From: Flavobacteriaceae bacterium
GTDB taxonomy: Bacteria > Bacteroidota > Bacteroidia > Flavobacteriales > Flavobacteriaceae
DNA length: 64,000 nt
Assembly: GCA_029238215.1 (NCBI GenBank)
Contig: JAQWGN010000015.1
Location: forward strand, 62,001-126,000
Direction: 5' to 3'
Shown in pieces: positions 45,988 through 55,353 of this stretch. The stretch's first letter is position 1; each line of letters begins with the position of its first letter. The translations under genes were made by a program, and so were the position numbers. The notes under the pieces were generated by a model. The model did not search any database and was not told the DNA's origin. It saw only the letters and a program-made list of their open reading frames with translations.

Positions 45988-45995
45988 CAAAAATA
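45988..45995 (-). promoter_or_regulatory. -7 box for dut
   Basis: The minus strand reads TATTTTTG, exact TAnnTTTG, only 5 bases before the dut ATG; the mRNA may be almost leaderless. Confidence 0.5.
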
Positions 45996-46134
45996 CAAAA
46001 AGCACACGTCATCTACCCCTCCGTCAGGAATGCATGTTTAAAGCTATGTAGTGGACTAAAAAAAGCGTACTACACTTAGGAATAGTTGTTGAAATAAAAG
46101 CATACGTTTTTTAATGATTTGGATTACTATAAAA

Positions 46135-46824
46135 TCATTTTCCTAGTCTAAAACGCACGGTAACGCGAACTGCTATTTTATGAGGTTTAAATTGAACTTC
46201 TGGAGCATCATCACTGGCACTTTTGGCCCTAGTTGAGTACATAACCATTTCGTTCTGTCTGTAGCCAACAAAGCCTGTATTTGTATCCGATATAAAAATG
46301 GCTTCTTCTACAAGTTGCCCTAGAGGTTTAGCCATTGCGTTAGCGCGCTGTTTGGCTTTGGCAACGGCTTCCCCCAAAAGGTGAAGTTTTAATGCGTCTA
46401 TATTGCTATAGTCTGTTTTTAAAAGATTGACGTTAGCAATACCCTTTTCCTCCAGGGCCTCTAAAACACGCCCTGCGGTTGTGGCGTTTTTGAGCTTTAG
46501 CTCAAAACGTTTACGCTTTTTTATGTCTTTTCGGCGCAGCAAATAGGTTTTGATATCGCTCGATAAGTCCGCCAACTTGAGTTGTTTTTCTATATTAATA
46601 TCCAGTTGTTCTAACGTTTCTAGCATCCGCTTTTCAAGGTCTTCAACGGAAACATTCTTTCGTTCATCGTGTTCACGTAGTTGGATGCTAAGGAAAATTT
46701 CGTCAGGGACGACCAAGGAATCTGCTTTCGCAGAAGTTTCGATATACGGAATGTGATTTTCGGCTTGAGGTTGTGCCAACAGATACATTGGCGTTAGTAA
46801 AAGTAGTAGCAGGTGGGGTTTCAT
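46135..46824 (-). CDS. SIMPL (DUF541) domain exported protein
   Basis: A 229-residue protein with a signal peptide (about 1-17, ends YLLAQ). The SIMPL domain covers about 30-225: VVPDEIFLSIQLREHDERKN is the typical beta-strand start, ELKLKNATTAGRVLEALEEK the middle, and AVAKAKQRANAMAKPLG the family helix. Family members are periplasmic and oligomerise; their role is poorly known but linked to stress. It is transcribed alone, 113 bases downstream of the atpG end. Confidence 0.82.
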   Translation of the reverse strand: MKPHLLLLLLTPMYLLAQPQAENHIPYIETSAKADSLVVPDEIFLSIQLREHDERKNVSVEDLEKRMLETLEQLDINIEKQLKLADLSSDIKTYLLRRKDIKKRKRFELKLKNATTAGRVLEALEEKGIANVNLLKTDYSNIDALKLHLLGEAVAKAKQRANAMAKPLGQLVEEAIFISDTNTGFVGYRQNEMVMYSTRAKSASDDAPEVQFKPHKIAVRVTVRFRLGK

Positions 46825-46891
46825 GATTTTAGATTTCTAATCATATAATCAAAAACAACGCCAAAGAAGGTAGCCGTTAAAGCTAAAGCAT

Positions 46892-46914
46892 AAAAAAAAG
46901 CGCCAATTGGCGCC
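46892..46914 (-). terminator. Intrinsic terminator of the ATP synthase operon
   Basis: GCGCCAATTGGCGC (46900-46913) is a perfect palindrome. On the minus strand it is followed directly by eight T (plus-strand A8 at 46892-46899). It lies 24 bases past the atpG stop, ideal for ending the atpBEFHAG transcript. Confidence 0.85.
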
Positions 46915-46937
46915 TTAATGTCTTCTCGAAAAATTAG

Positions 46938-47789
46938 TTAACCATTTAAAGCTTCAGCTCCGCCAACAATTTCTAAAATCTCGTTGGTAATTGCTGCCTG
47001 ACGTGCTTTGTTGTAGGTCAGTTTTAACTGATCTCTCAGGTCTGTGGCGTTGTCGGTTGCTTTGTGCATGGCTGTCATTCGTGCGCCATGCTCACTAGCA
47101 AAAGAATCACGCAGGGCCTTAAACAATTGCATTTTTAATGCCTTGGGCAATAAGGTTGTGAAGATGTCCTCTTGACTTGGCTCATAAATATAATCCACCT
47201 CATTTGTGTCTGTAGCTTCAGCTACAAGGGGTAAGAACGGCTCAACAGTTACCAATTGTGTGGCAGCATTTTTAAAACGATTGTACACAAGGTGAACCTC
47301 ATCATATTCAGATGCAGCAAAGCCATCCATGAGTTGTTGTGCAACCTTTGCAGCATTGGCATAGGTAAGATCATCAAAAACGGCGACCTCATGCCCAACT
47401 ACTTCATGCTCTTTGCTAAGAATATCATTCCCTTTTTTACCAATAGTAAATACAGCACAAGATGCTTCATTGGTTGCAACACGCGCTTTAACTTCTTTGA
47501 TAATATTTGAATTAAACCCACCACAAAGCCCTCGGTTTGAGGTAATGGCTATATAAAGTACGCGTTTTACTGGCCGTACTTTGGTATATGGGTTTTCGAT
47601 ATCGTCTTGAACAGCTCCACTTAAGTTTTGTAACAATTCGGTTAGCTTAGCAGCATAAGGGCGCATGGCTGTAATAGCATCTTGCGCTTTCTTAAGTTTT
47701 GCCGCAGACACCATTTTCATGGCACTGGTAATCTGCATCGTAGACGAGACAGAACTTATTCGATTGCGTATTTCCTTAAGGTTTGCCAT
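46938..47789 (-). CDS. atpG: ATP synthase subunit gamma
   Basis: A 283-residue central stalk subunit. The N-terminal coiled coil begins MANLKEIRNRISSVSSTMQI and ITSAMKMVSAAKLKKAQ; the C-terminal coiled coil ends with TYNKARQAAITNEILEIVGG, both of which rotate inside the alpha3beta3 ring. SNRGLCGGFNSN is the Rossmann-like lobe motif. It follows atpA by 3 bases, and the terminator follows its stop. The missing beta and epsilon genes (atpD, atpC) are not in this window. Confidence 0.95.
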   Translation of the reverse strand: MANLKEIRNRISSVSSTMQITSAMKMVSAAKLKKAQDAITAMRPYAAKLTELLQNLSGAVQDDIENPYTKVRPVKRVLYIAITSNRGLCGGFNSNIIKEVKARVATNEASCAVFTIGKKGNDILSKEHEVVGHEVAVFDDLTYANAAKVAQQLMDGFAASEYDEVHLVYNRFKNAATQLVTVEPFLPLVAEATDTNEVDYIYEPSQEDIFTTLLPKALKMQLFKALRDSFASEHGARMTAMHKATDNATDLRDQLKLTYNKARQAAITNEILEIVGGAEALNG

Positions 47790-47792
47790 TGA

Positions 47793-49370
47793 TTATACGT
47801 ATTGTTCGGATAAATCAGCAGCGACTTTGGTCAATGTGTCAATGACCTCATCAGTTAATTTTCCTGCTTTAAGGGTATCGAGAACGTCACGATGCTTGGC
47901 GTTAAGCAGTTCCAAATAACTTTGTTGGAATTCTTTCACTTTGTTTACAGGAACTTTACGCAATAAGTTACGCGATCCAGCAAAGATTATCGCAATTTGG
48001 TCTTCAACGGCAAACGGATCGTTTTGCGCTTGTTTTAGGATTTCTACGTTGCGCTTTCCTTTTTCAATCACGTTGAGTGTGGCAGCATCAAGGTCAGAAC
48101 CAAACTTTGCAAAAGCTTCCAATTCACGGAATTGTGCTTGGTCTAGTTTTAGCGTTCCTGCAACTTTTTTCATGGATTTAATCTGTGCAGATCCACCAAC
48201 ACGCGACACGGAAATACCTACGTTAATTGCCGGTCGAACCCCAGAGTTAAATAAATCAGATTCCAAGAAAATTTGTCCATCAGTAATCGAAATTACGTTG
48301 GTAGGGATATAGGCTGAAACATCTCCCGCTTGGGTTTCAATAATAGGTAACGCGGTTAACGAACCGCCGCCTTTAACAATTGGTTTTAAACCTTCGGGTA
48401 AATCATTCATTTGTTTAGCAATGCCATCATCAGCAATCACTTTAGCAGCACGCTCTAATAAACGGGAATGTAAGTAAAATACATCTCCAGGGTAAGCCTC
48501 ACGTCCTGGTGGACGACGAAGCAATAAAGATACCTCACGATATGCAACTGCTTGTTTTGATAAATCATCAAAAATAATTAGGGCAGGACGACCAGTATCA
48601 CGGAAATATTCTCCGATAGCAGCACCTGCAAATGGCGCATACACCTGCATTGCTGCAGGATCAGAAGCATTTGCAGCTACAATAGTGGTATATGCCATTG
48701 CTCCTTTTTCTTGTAGGGTGTTTGCAATTCCTGCTACAGTAGATGCCTTTTGCCCAATTGCTACATAAATACAATAAACGGGCTCACCTGCATCAAAAAA
48801 TTCTTTTTGATTTAGAATAGTATCTATACAAACCGTAGTTTTTCCTGTTTGGCGGTCACCAATTACCAATTCACGTTGTCCACGACCTACAGGAATCATG
48901 GCATCGATAGACTTTATACCCGTTTGCAAGGGTTCGTTAACGGGTTGACGATAGATTACTCCAGGGGCTTTACGCTCCAAGGGCATCTCCAATGTTTTTC
49001 CTTCAATCGGGCCTTTACCGTCTATAGGGGCACCAAGTGTATTTAATACACGACCAACAACGCCTTCGCCAACATTAATGGAGGCAATTCGTTGGGTACG
49101 CTTTACAGTATCTCCTTCTTTAATTCCTTTAGATGGACCAAGGAGAACTACTCCAACATTGTCTTCTTCTAAGTTTAGAACGATTCCTTCTAGTCCATTG
49201 TCAAAGGTGACCAATTCACCATATTGTACATTGGAAAGTCCATATACACGAGCAATTCCGTCTCCAACTTGAAGTACGGATCCAACTTCTTCTAGAGAGA
49301 CACTGTTGTCGAACCCTGTTAATTGTTGTTTTAGAATAGCGGATACTTCCGCAGCTTTTACTTCTGCCAT
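47793..49370 (-). CDS. atpA: ATP synthase subunit alpha
   Basis: A 525-residue non-catalytic nucleotide-binding subunit of the F1 head. The P-loop is [10 protein letters not shown], with [20 protein letters not shown] and the [17 protein letters not shown] signature. The C-terminal helical bundle is intact. The start overlaps the end of the delta gene by 13 bases. It is in the standard order B-E-F-H-A-G. Confidence 0.95.
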   Translation of the reverse strand: MAEVKAAEVSAILKQQLTGFDNSVSLEEVGSVLQVGDGIARVYGLSNVQYGELVTFDNGLEGIVLNLEEDNVGVVLLGPSKGIKEGDTVKRTQRIASINVGEGVVGRVLNTLGAPIDGKGPIEGKTLEMPLERKAPGVIYRQPVNEPLQTGIKSIDAMIPVGRGQRELVIGDRQTGKTTVCIDTILNQKEFFDAGEPVYCIYVAIGQKASTVAGIANTLQEKGAMAYTTIVAANASDPAAMQVYAPFAGAAIGEYFRDTGRPALIIFDDLSKQAVAYREVSLLLRRPPGREAYPGDVFYLHSRLLERAAKVIADDGIAKQMNDLPEGLKPIVKGGGSLTALPIIETQAGDVSAYIPTNVISITDGQIFLESDLFNSGVRPAINVGISVSRVGGSAQIKSMKKVAGTLKLDQAQFRELEAFAKFGSDLDAATLNVIEKGKRNVEILKQAQNDPFAVEDQIAIIFAGSRNLLRKVPVNKVKEFQQSYLELLNAKHRDVLDTLKAGKLTDEVIDTLTKVAADLSEQYV

Positions 49371-49912
49371 GATTTTGCGTTTGAGCGTAACGTTTGTTTT
49401 AATGTATTTAGCTGATGGGCCACACTTGCGTTTAGTTGCACATCATCAAGCCTAAGGATAAAACCACCAATTATGGTAGGATCAACCTTATTAACGAGGG
49501 TCACTTTTTTGTTAGTGAGACTCGCTATTTTTGTCAAAATTTCTTTTTCCAATTCAGGGGTAATCGGCACGGCTGTTGTTGCAACAGCTTCAACCAAACC
49601 CAAATGTTCTTGATATAATTCTTTTACCTTAAAGGAAATACCATCTAAGTGTTTTGTACGGTTGTTTTCGGCTACAAGACGCAACAAGTTTTTCCCCGTT
49701 GGACTGCATTGAGCAAAAACAGCTTGAAGCGTATTATGTTTCAATTCAGCACTTATAACGGGGCTTTGCAACACGGCCTCTAAGTCACGGTTGTTTTGTA
49801 CAGTATCATATACCGTTTCCATGTCTTGTGCAAGGACGTCCAATTGACCATCTTCAATGGCTTTTTGAACTGCCGCTTTGGCGTATCGCAATGCTGATCG
49901 AGTACCTATCAT
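49358..49912 (-). CDS. atpH: ATP synthase subunit delta
   Basis: A 184-residue peripheral stalk subunit (OSCP). The N-terminal helical domain begins [18 protein letters not shown], and the C-terminal part has [19 protein letters not shown] and [15 protein letters not shown], typical of the family. It links the F1 head to the b subunits. It overlaps atpF by 4 bases (ATGA) and atpA by 13 bases. Confidence 0.93.
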   Translation of the reverse strand: MIGTRSALRYAKAAVQKAIEDGQLDVLAQDMETVYDTVQNNRDLEAVLQSPVISAELKHNTLQAVFAQCSPTGKNLLRLVAENNRTKHLDGISFKVKELYQEHLGLVEAVATTAVPITPELEKEILTKIASLTNKKVTLVNKVDPTIIGGFILRLDDVQLNASVAHQLNTLKQTLRSNAKSWQK

Positions 49913-50412
49913 GCTTTGAAATCTACTTCTTTAAGTAGCTTTTGAACTAATTCGGTTTGCTTCTTATCTGACGAAAGGGTTTCTTTTGTTAGCTGTTCAG
50001 CAATTTGAAGTGACAAATCTGCAACCTCATTTTTGAGTGAAGTAATGGCAATTTGCTTTTCACTTTCGATGGCTTCTTTCGCTTGCGAAATAAGTTGTTC
50101 TCCTTGTGCTTTAGCCTCTTCTTTAGCCTCATCAATCATCTTCTGGCGCAATTCTCTGGCCTCCTTCAAAAGACTTTCGCGTTCACCGCGTGCTTCTTTG
50201 AGGATACGCTCGTTGTCCGTTTGCAGGTTCTGCATCTCTTGACGTGCTTGCGCTGCAGCTTCCATAGCCGAACGGATACCTTCTTCTCTGTCGTTAATGG
50301 TGTTTAAAATAGGCTTCCATGCAAACTTGCGCAGCAACAAGAGAAGCGCAACAACAATAAGGGTTTGCCATATAAACAAGCCAAACGAAAATTCGCCTAG
50401 TAATTTTTCCAT
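49909..50412 (-). CDS. atpF: ATP synthase subunit b
   Basis: A 167-residue stator subunit. One N-terminal membrane helix (about 8-28: FGLFIWQTLIVVALLLLLRK) is followed by a long charged helix predicted to be a coiled coil (about 40-160). It connects subunit a to the delta subunit. It follows the hairpin at 50430-50462 and lies 64 bases after atpE. Confidence 0.95.
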   Translation of the reverse strand: MEKLLGEFSFGLFIWQTLIVVALLLLLRKFAWKPILNTINDREEGIRSAMEAAAQARQEMQNLQTDNERILKEARGERESLLKEARELRQKMIDEAKEEAKAQGEQLISQAKEAIESEKQIAITSLKNEVADLSLQIAEQLTKETLSSDKKQTELVQKLLKEVDFKA

Positions 50413-50429
50413 ACGCTTTAAATTTCAGT

Positions 50430-50462
50430 AGCACTAGCAATAGCCTAGCTATAGCTAGTGCT
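50430..50462 (-). promoter_or_regulatory. 15-bp intergenic hairpin behind atpE
   Basis: AGCACTAGC and GCTAGTGCT pair over 9 bases; after one A-A mismatch, five more pairs (ATAGC/GCTAT) close a 3-base loop. The hairpin lies in the 64-base gap between atpE and atpF. No T run follows on the minus strand, so it is not an intrinsic terminator. It probably shields the 3' end of the atpE message or marks a processing site, so that more c subunit than b subunit is made; this is inference. Confidence 0.7.
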
Positions 50463-50476
50463 CTGGGTTTTAATAA

Positions 50477-50692
<216 letters not shown>

Positions 50693-50698
50693 TTATTT

Positions 50699-51775
50699 TT
50701 AATGCGCTTCATCATGATGTTCTTCTACGGCAAACCCAAAATAGAGTGCCGACAGCATGGTAAATATATAGGCCTGTAATAAGGCCACTAATAATTCGAT
50801 AATTGAGATTGAAAATGCTAATGCAAACGAAAGGCTACTTCCAAGCCAGTTGTTAAAAATAAACATTAGCCCAATTAGGCTCATAAGTACAATGTGTCCA
50901 GCTTGCATGTTGGCATACAAACGAATTAATAACGAAAAAGGCTTAATAACAACCCCTAATAACTCAATAGGGATTAATGCAATTTTCATAAGAACAGGAA
51001 CTCCTGGCATCCAAAAAATATGCGCCCAATAGTTTTTGTTTGCGGTTAAATTTGTTAGTAGAAATGTAATTAATGCCAAACCAAATGTTACTGCAATGTT
51101 TCCTGTAACGTTAATACCAAGAGGGGTTAACCCTAAAAGGTTTAAAAACCAGATAAAGAAGAATACAGTGAGCAGAAAACTCATATAACGTCCGTGATGC
51201 TTTTCTCCAATATTAGGAATCGCAATATCATCGCGGATGTAGATTATAATGGGTTCAAAGAAACGGCCAATCCCTTTAGCGATGTTTCCATTGGTACCGT
51301 AGGAGCGTGCTAGTGATCGAAACAAAAAGAACATAAATAAGGCTGTTAACAGCATGGTTATTACACTCTTTGTCATCGATAAATCGAGAGGTTTTTCGTT
51401 TGTTGGATGATGATCGGCATCGTATACAATAGATCCATCAGCATCAGTTATGTAAATTTTGCCATGATAAAGTTTGTAGTAATTACTTCCTTTTTGGACC
51501 ACGGCTTTACCGTGCTTAAACTTGGCTGATGAAAAATAGTGTAATCCGTTATCCCAAAGAATCACGGGAAGGCCTATGTATCCGACATAATGTTTTTTAC
51601 CTGCCTCTTTGTAAGAGCCTAGGTAAAAATCATGAGAGTCTTTGAGGTGGTGTTGGACGTAAGCTTTTATTTCATCTTTCAGAGACCCTTTTTTTTCACC
51701 TTCTTTAGATGTAGAAGAAGCAAAAGCGTTACTTGCGAGACTAAGCGTAAAAAGGACTAAAAGCGTTCGTTTCAA
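50699..51775 (-). CDS. atpB: ATP synthase subunit a
   Basis: A 358-residue subunit, about 90 residues longer than the E. coli protein. The N-terminus has a signal-peptide-like segment (about 1-19, ending in NAFAS) and a periplasmic extension with a HHLKDSHDFYLG region, both usual in Bacteroidota. The membrane core from about 135 onwards has the essential Arg in LLIRLYANMQAGH. The subunit forms the proton half-channels next to the c ring. Its own -7 box lies 42 bases upstream of its ATG, so the six structural genes can be transcribed apart from the small genes before it. Confidence 0.93.
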   Translation of the reverse strand: MKRTLLVLFTLSLASNAFASSTSKEGEKKGSLKDEIKAYVQHHLKDSHDFYLGSYKEAGKKHYVGYIGLPVILWDNGLHYFSSAKFKHGKAVVQKGSNYYKLYHGKIYITDADGSIVYDADHHPTNEKPLDLSMTKSVITMLLTALFMFFLFRSLARSYGTNGNIAKGIGRFFEPIIIYIRDDIAIPNIGEKHHGRYMSFLLTVFFFIWFLNLLGLTPLGINVTGNIAVTFGLALITFLLTNLTANKNYWAHIFWMPGVPVLMKIALIPIELLGVVIKPFSLLIRLYANMQAGHIVLMSLIGLMFIFNNWLGSSLSFALAFSISIIELLVALLQAYIFTMLSALYFGFAVEEHHDEAH

Positions 51776-51799
51776 AGTTTATGTTTAAAGCACCAATAG

Positions 51800-51815
51800 G
51801 CTGTATTAAAACAGC
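51800..51815 (-). promoter_or_regulatory. Hairpin at the predicted 5' end of the atpB mRNA
   Basis: GCTGT and ACAGC are inverted copies around a six-base loop, 2-3 bases past the -7 box on the minus strand. A 5'-end hairpin of this kind often stabilises mRNA; this role is inferred. Confidence 0.35.
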
Positions 51816-51817
51816 TG

Positions 51818-51825
51818 CAAATGTA
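51818..51825 (-). promoter_or_regulatory. -7 box for the atpBEFHAG transcript
   Basis: The minus strand reads TACATTTG, an exact TAnnTTTG match, 42 bases before the atpB ATG, in the only sizeable gap (92 bases) within this gene block. Confidence 0.55.
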
Positions 51826-51867
51826 CACTTTTAACCAAAAGAAAAAAAGCTAAAATGCCGAAAATCA

Positions 51868-52260
51868 TCATGCTGTTTTTGGCGGTGCATTTAGAATGTT
51901 TGCCAGTACCCAAATTTCCCAAATAAGACTAATTACATAGGGAACAAATACATGCATAAACACCTCCTTTGGGTTAGTAACAGCCAGGAAACCATTATCT
52001 AAGAACAAAACATATAACACGCCAAATTTCACGAAGCTTCCTAGTAAAAAGGCGAAACCTTCGGCTTGGGTTTTAAGAGCATACATAAAACGAATCCCTA
52101 AATACCCAAAAACAGCGAGGCCTGCATTAACGCTGTACATGACAAAAAGTTGTAAGAATGTAACGTTATAATTAAACTTAAGTATAGTGATTAAATGTAT
52201 GCTTCCAACAAGACATATCACAGCAATAAGCTGCACCAAATGTTGAACGATGCTCTTCAC
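51868..52260 (-). CDS. Small four-helix membrane protein of the atp block (DUF6168-like)
   Basis: A 130-residue protein with four predicted membrane helices (about 8-28, 33-55, 66-90 and 100-125) and no signal peptide. From position and shape it corresponds to the AtpI-like small protein usually found ahead of the F0 genes, and I recall it as DUF6168 in flavobacteria, without certainty. AtpI-type proteins help assemble the c ring. It overlaps the AtpZ-like gene by 4 bases. It is separated from atpB by 92 bases that hold the operon promoter. Confidence 0.6.
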   Translation of the reverse strand: MKSIVQHLVQLIAVICLVGSIHLITILKFNYNVTFLQLFVMYSVNAGLAVFGYLGIRFMYALKTQAEGFAFLLGSFVKFGVLYVLFLDNGFLAVTNPKEVFMHVFVPYVISLIWEIWVLANILNAPPKTA

Positions 52261-52478
52261 GAATTAAAGCGATCTAGATATTTTACAAGGGCATACATGT
52301 TAGCAAATAACACAAGGATTAAAACGATTAAAGTAAAGGTTCTGCCCGTTTCCCATTGTGCATCAAGATATTTACCAGCACGGGACGCAAAGTAGAGCGA
52401 GACGCCCATTTGGGCGGCAACACCAGAAAGTACTGCCCAAGACTTAGGCCGTTTTTTCGGTTTTTTTGGATTTGTCAT
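52257..52478 (-). CDS. AtpZ/AtpI-family small membrane protein
   Basis: A 73-residue protein. A basic N-terminus (NPKKPKKRPKSW) is followed by two membrane helices (about 13-35 and 45-65: SGVAAQMGVSLYFASRAG and the TFTLIVLILVLFANMY stretch), the AtpZ/AtpI pattern. Such proteins aid F0 assembly or carry Mg2+ with AtpI; the precise role here is unknown. The first 35 bases overlap the 3' end of the bactofilin gene, and the last 4 overlap the next gene, so these small genes are tightly packed. Confidence 0.72.
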   Translation of the reverse strand: MTNPKKPKKRPKSWAVLSGVAAQMGVSLYFASRAGKYLDAQWETGRTFTLIVLILVLFANMYALVKYLDRFNS

Positions 52479-52860
52479 CTACAAGTGATTTTACTGAAGA
52501 TGCTTTCATGCTACATTGGGCATTCAGCGTTGCTCCAGACTCTACAGCAAGTTTACCAACCGTAATTTGTCCTTCAACAATTCCGTCTGATTTAATGGTT
52601 AACAATCCATTTACAGAAAGATTTCCATTAAAGTTACCCATAATATCGGCATAACCACAATGAACTTCACCCTGTACAGTTCCTTCTTTTCCAATAACCA
52701 CACGACCACTTGTGTTAATTTTTCCTTCTAAATGGCCATCAATACGAAAGTCAGATTTGGATTCAATTTCACCAACAATACGCGTGTTGGGTTCAATAAA
52801 GTTTATTTTTACAGCGTTTTTACTCGTGTCCATATCTTTTTGTTTTTTATTTGAGAACAT
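52444..52860 (-). CDS. Bactofilin (polymer-forming cytoskeletal protein)
   Basis: A 138-residue bactofilin. The central right-handed beta-helix (about 25-115) has the family motifs GEIESKSDFRIDGHLEGKI, VVIGKEGTVQGEV and IMGNFNGNLSVNGLL. Short charged tails lie on both sides. Bactofilins polymerise on the membrane without nucleotide and position cell-wall or motility machinery. It lies 6 bases after SprE/PorW and overlaps the AtpZ-like gene by 35 bases. Confidence 0.9.
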   Translation of the reverse strand: MFSNKKQKDMDTSKNAVKINFIEPNTRIVGEIESKSDFRIDGHLEGKINTSGRVVIGKEGTVQGEVHCGYADIMGNFNGNLSVNGLLTIKSDGIVEGQITVGKLAVESGATLNAQCSMKASSVKSLVDDKSKKTEKTA

Positions 52861-52866
52861 TGGTAT

Positions 52867-55302
52867 TTAATTTTCAAGCGCGTCCAAACGTTTGTGTATA
52901 AGGGCATTGCGATAATCGGACGCCAAAATTACAATATTTTTGGTTGCCAGCAAACGGGGGTTTTCTTTCCTCAGTAATATTTGAGTTTCAAGAGCACTTG
53001 AGGAAGTGTTAAATCCATGAATGACAAGCGTTTCTGTCGCTCTATCAAACACATCAATGGATACAGAAACCTCTGTTTCTATCCCTTGCGTTTCAAGCCA
53101 TGCTTCTATCCAGACCTTGTCTTCCATCGATTTTTTATGCTCATCCTTAGTACGTACAAACACTAGCTTAGCAGGTTCATCTTTTCTAGACGCAATGGTA
53201 TCGTAAACGGCAAATCCATTAAGTTGTTTCTGAGCTTTTTTAGCACTTTGAGTTTTTGGATAGGTTTGAACAAGATTCGTTAAGGCTTCTTTATAGGGTG
53301 TAAGGCCGTCTAATCTACCAACGGAAATAGCACGGAGCATCGCCCATTGGCCTTGAAGTTCCTTATCAGTTAACATAGGGATTTGCTGTTCGCTTTGCGC
53401 AATAATTGCTGTATATTTTTGTGCTGCCAATTGTTTTTTTGCAGCCGCCAGTAATGCTTCATTTTTTTCTTTGGATTGCGTTAAGGCACCTGGGTTGCGA
53501 AGCATTTTTGCATAATCACCATCTGGATATTCCTTCAAAAGGCGATTGCTGAATTTGCGTTGTTCGTTAGGATTGTTGTTGTATAATTGATATAAATGAT
53601 AAAGTGTTGGCGGGATGTATCTAGTTTCAGGGGAGGCATTTAATAAGGATGTAAATCGAGCAACGGCAACCTCTTTGATGTTAAACTGTTCTTTGTAAGC
53701 CAACCCTGCTTGGAAATAAGCTTCGTGCTGTAGTTGCTGGATACTGTCCTTTGCTTCCATAGGAGGAATTTTATCCAAATAGGTTTGCGGATTATAGATT
53801 GGATTTTCTTTATCAACCGCTTCATTATCAGATTTTGTGGATACAATTACTGCATTAGAAGTTGGATTATATTTCCAATTGTCGGAAAGTTGAATAGTTC
53901 CCCAGTCACGTTGAAAGGCTTGTTTCCCCGCTTCAACTTCTCGGCTGTTATAAAAATAAAAGCTCCCCATTTTTAATACGGCTCCCACTTCTTGGGTATT
54001 GGCTGCGGCCTCTGCTTTTGCTTCTTCTGCTTTGAGCTGCTCTATGAAATTTACTGCCTGAACACGTTGCTCTTCAGGGCTCATTGCCATAAGACGTAAA
54101 ATACTATCTGTTGAAACTATTGTTTTTTCGTAAGAAATAATGTCGTCAAGTTTGGCTCGCTTTCGTGTTAATTTTCGATGGCGCCTTGTTTTGGCTTCTA
54201 AATTTTGAAGGGTACTGTCCAAATATGCACCTGCACGTACAAAGTCCACTTGATCTAAACGATTGGCGGCAAATTGCTCATATATTAAAGACTTTAAATA
54301 ACGGTCTTTGGTATTGGTTTGCAATGATGCATTAAGAGCCAATTCGCTGCTTAGTGTATCTTCTCCTTTTAACAAGTAGCTGCCATAGAAGTAATTAATT
54401 TTATCACGAAACCTTCGGTCTTCATCGCTTCGCAATAATTTGCGATATGCAAGTAGGGTACTGCTTTGGTTAGGGGAATTGTTTTTAAGCTGCGCAAGTC
54501 GAGCATGAATCCATAATTCTCGTGGAATTCTACGATTTAAATCCAAAACCTGCTGATAGGCCACAATAGCCGAATCGGCATAAGAAAGCTTCTCGTAGAC
54601 TTGCCCCAACAAATATGCGTAACGCCCACGTTTTTGAGCTGATTTTTCGGTAGCATAAGCAAGGCGAAGTGGATGGGTTGCCAAAGAGTCATTTCTTTCA
54701 CGCAACAAGGCATCTGCTAGGGATGCTTGGGCAATTGCATATTGACTTGTGGATAACACATCATTGACACTAATGTTGGTAAGCTCACGGGCAGCACGTT
54801 CGTGTTGCCCCATAGCCAAATATGTTTTGGCGCGCCACAGCTCAGCTTCTTTCGCTTGTTCGCTATCGCCCATGTTTTTGATAAGGTATGTTAACGCTTC
54901 TACTGCTTGTGGGTAACGCCCATTAAAATACCGTGCCTTTCCTAAAAGCAAATAAGCTTTAGCAATTTGTTTGTTGCGTTGTTCTCCTGCAATAAGCATG
55001 GAGTGTTTTTGAACCGTCAGAATCGCTTTTTCTTCGGCTCTGTCAAAGAATTCGTTTGAAATACTATCAAGGTCAAAAGGGTCTTTTAGCGCATAGGGAT
55101 CTACGGGGAGTTGCAACCAATAATTATCCTCATAACGCTGCGTGATGTCTAAAACACCATAGCGCAGGGCTTCATTACCATTAAATAAAGGGTTGAATTT
55201 TGCCGTTGTACTGTGATAGGCTCGACTAATAAAACGGTCTTTTTTTGTAGAACAGCCGGCAGCTACCAAACACAAGGCACAAGAAATAATAAGATTTTTC
55301 AT
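52867..55302 (-). CDS. sprE: SprE/PorW-like T9SS tetratricopeptide lipoprotein
   Basis: An 811-residue lipoprotein (lipobox VAAGC, Cys17), made largely of tetratricopeptide repeats from about residue 115 to 640, for example AKAYLLLGKARYFNGRYPQA. N-terminal sequences such as TTAKFNPLFNGNEALRYG are typical of SprE (Flavobacterium) and PorW (Porphyromonas). SprE/PorW bridges periplasmic and outer-membrane parts of the T9SS and is needed for gliding and secretion. Identification is from motif memory. It precedes the bactofilin by 6 bases. Confidence 0.75.
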   Translation of the reverse strand: MKNLIISCALCLVAAGCSTKKDRFISRAYHSTTAKFNPLFNGNEALRYGVLDITQRYEDNYWLQLPVDPYALKDPFDLDSISNEFFDRAEEKAILTVQKHSMLIAGEQRNKQIAKAYLLLGKARYFNGRYPQAVEALTYLIKNMGDSEQAKEAELWRAKTYLAMGQHERAARELTNISVNDVLSTSQYAIAQASLADALLRERNDSLATHPLRLAYATEKSAQKRGRYAYLLGQVYEKLSYADSAIVAYQQVLDLNRRIPRELWIHARLAQLKNNSPNQSSTLLAYRKLLRSDEDRRFRDKINYFYGSYLLKGEDTLSSELALNASLQTNTKDRYLKSLIYEQFAANRLDQVDFVRAGAYLDSTLQNLEAKTRRHRKLTRKRAKLDDIISYEKTIVSTDSILRLMAMSPEEQRVQAVNFIEQLKAEEAKAEAAANTQEVGAVLKMGSFYFYNSREVEAGKQAFQRDWGTIQLSDNWKYNPTSNAVIVSTKSDNEAVDKENPIYNPQTYLDKIPPMEAKDSIQQLQHEAYFQAGLAYKEQFNIKEVAVARFTSLLNASPETRYIPPTLYHLYQLYNNNPNEQRKFSNRLLKEYPDGDYAKMLRNPGALTQSKEKNEALLAAAKKQLAAQKYTAIIAQSEQQIPMLTDKELQGQWAMLRAISVGRLDGLTPYKEALTNLVQTYPKTQSAKKAQKQLNGFAVYDTIASRKDEPAKLVFVRTKDEHKKSMEDKVWIEAWLETQGIETEVSVSIDVFDRATETLVIHGFNTSSSALETQILLRKENPRLLATKNIVILASDYRNALIHKRLDALEN

Positions 55303-55353
55303 GAATATCGTACAGCTGTAAAACTAAAAAAATTAGGCTTTAGTATGTACACA

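Noticed and set aside
50430-50462. Reading the hairpin behind atpE as an intrinsic terminator
   Set aside because: No run of T follows on the coding strand. It would also cut off atpFHAG from the promoter.
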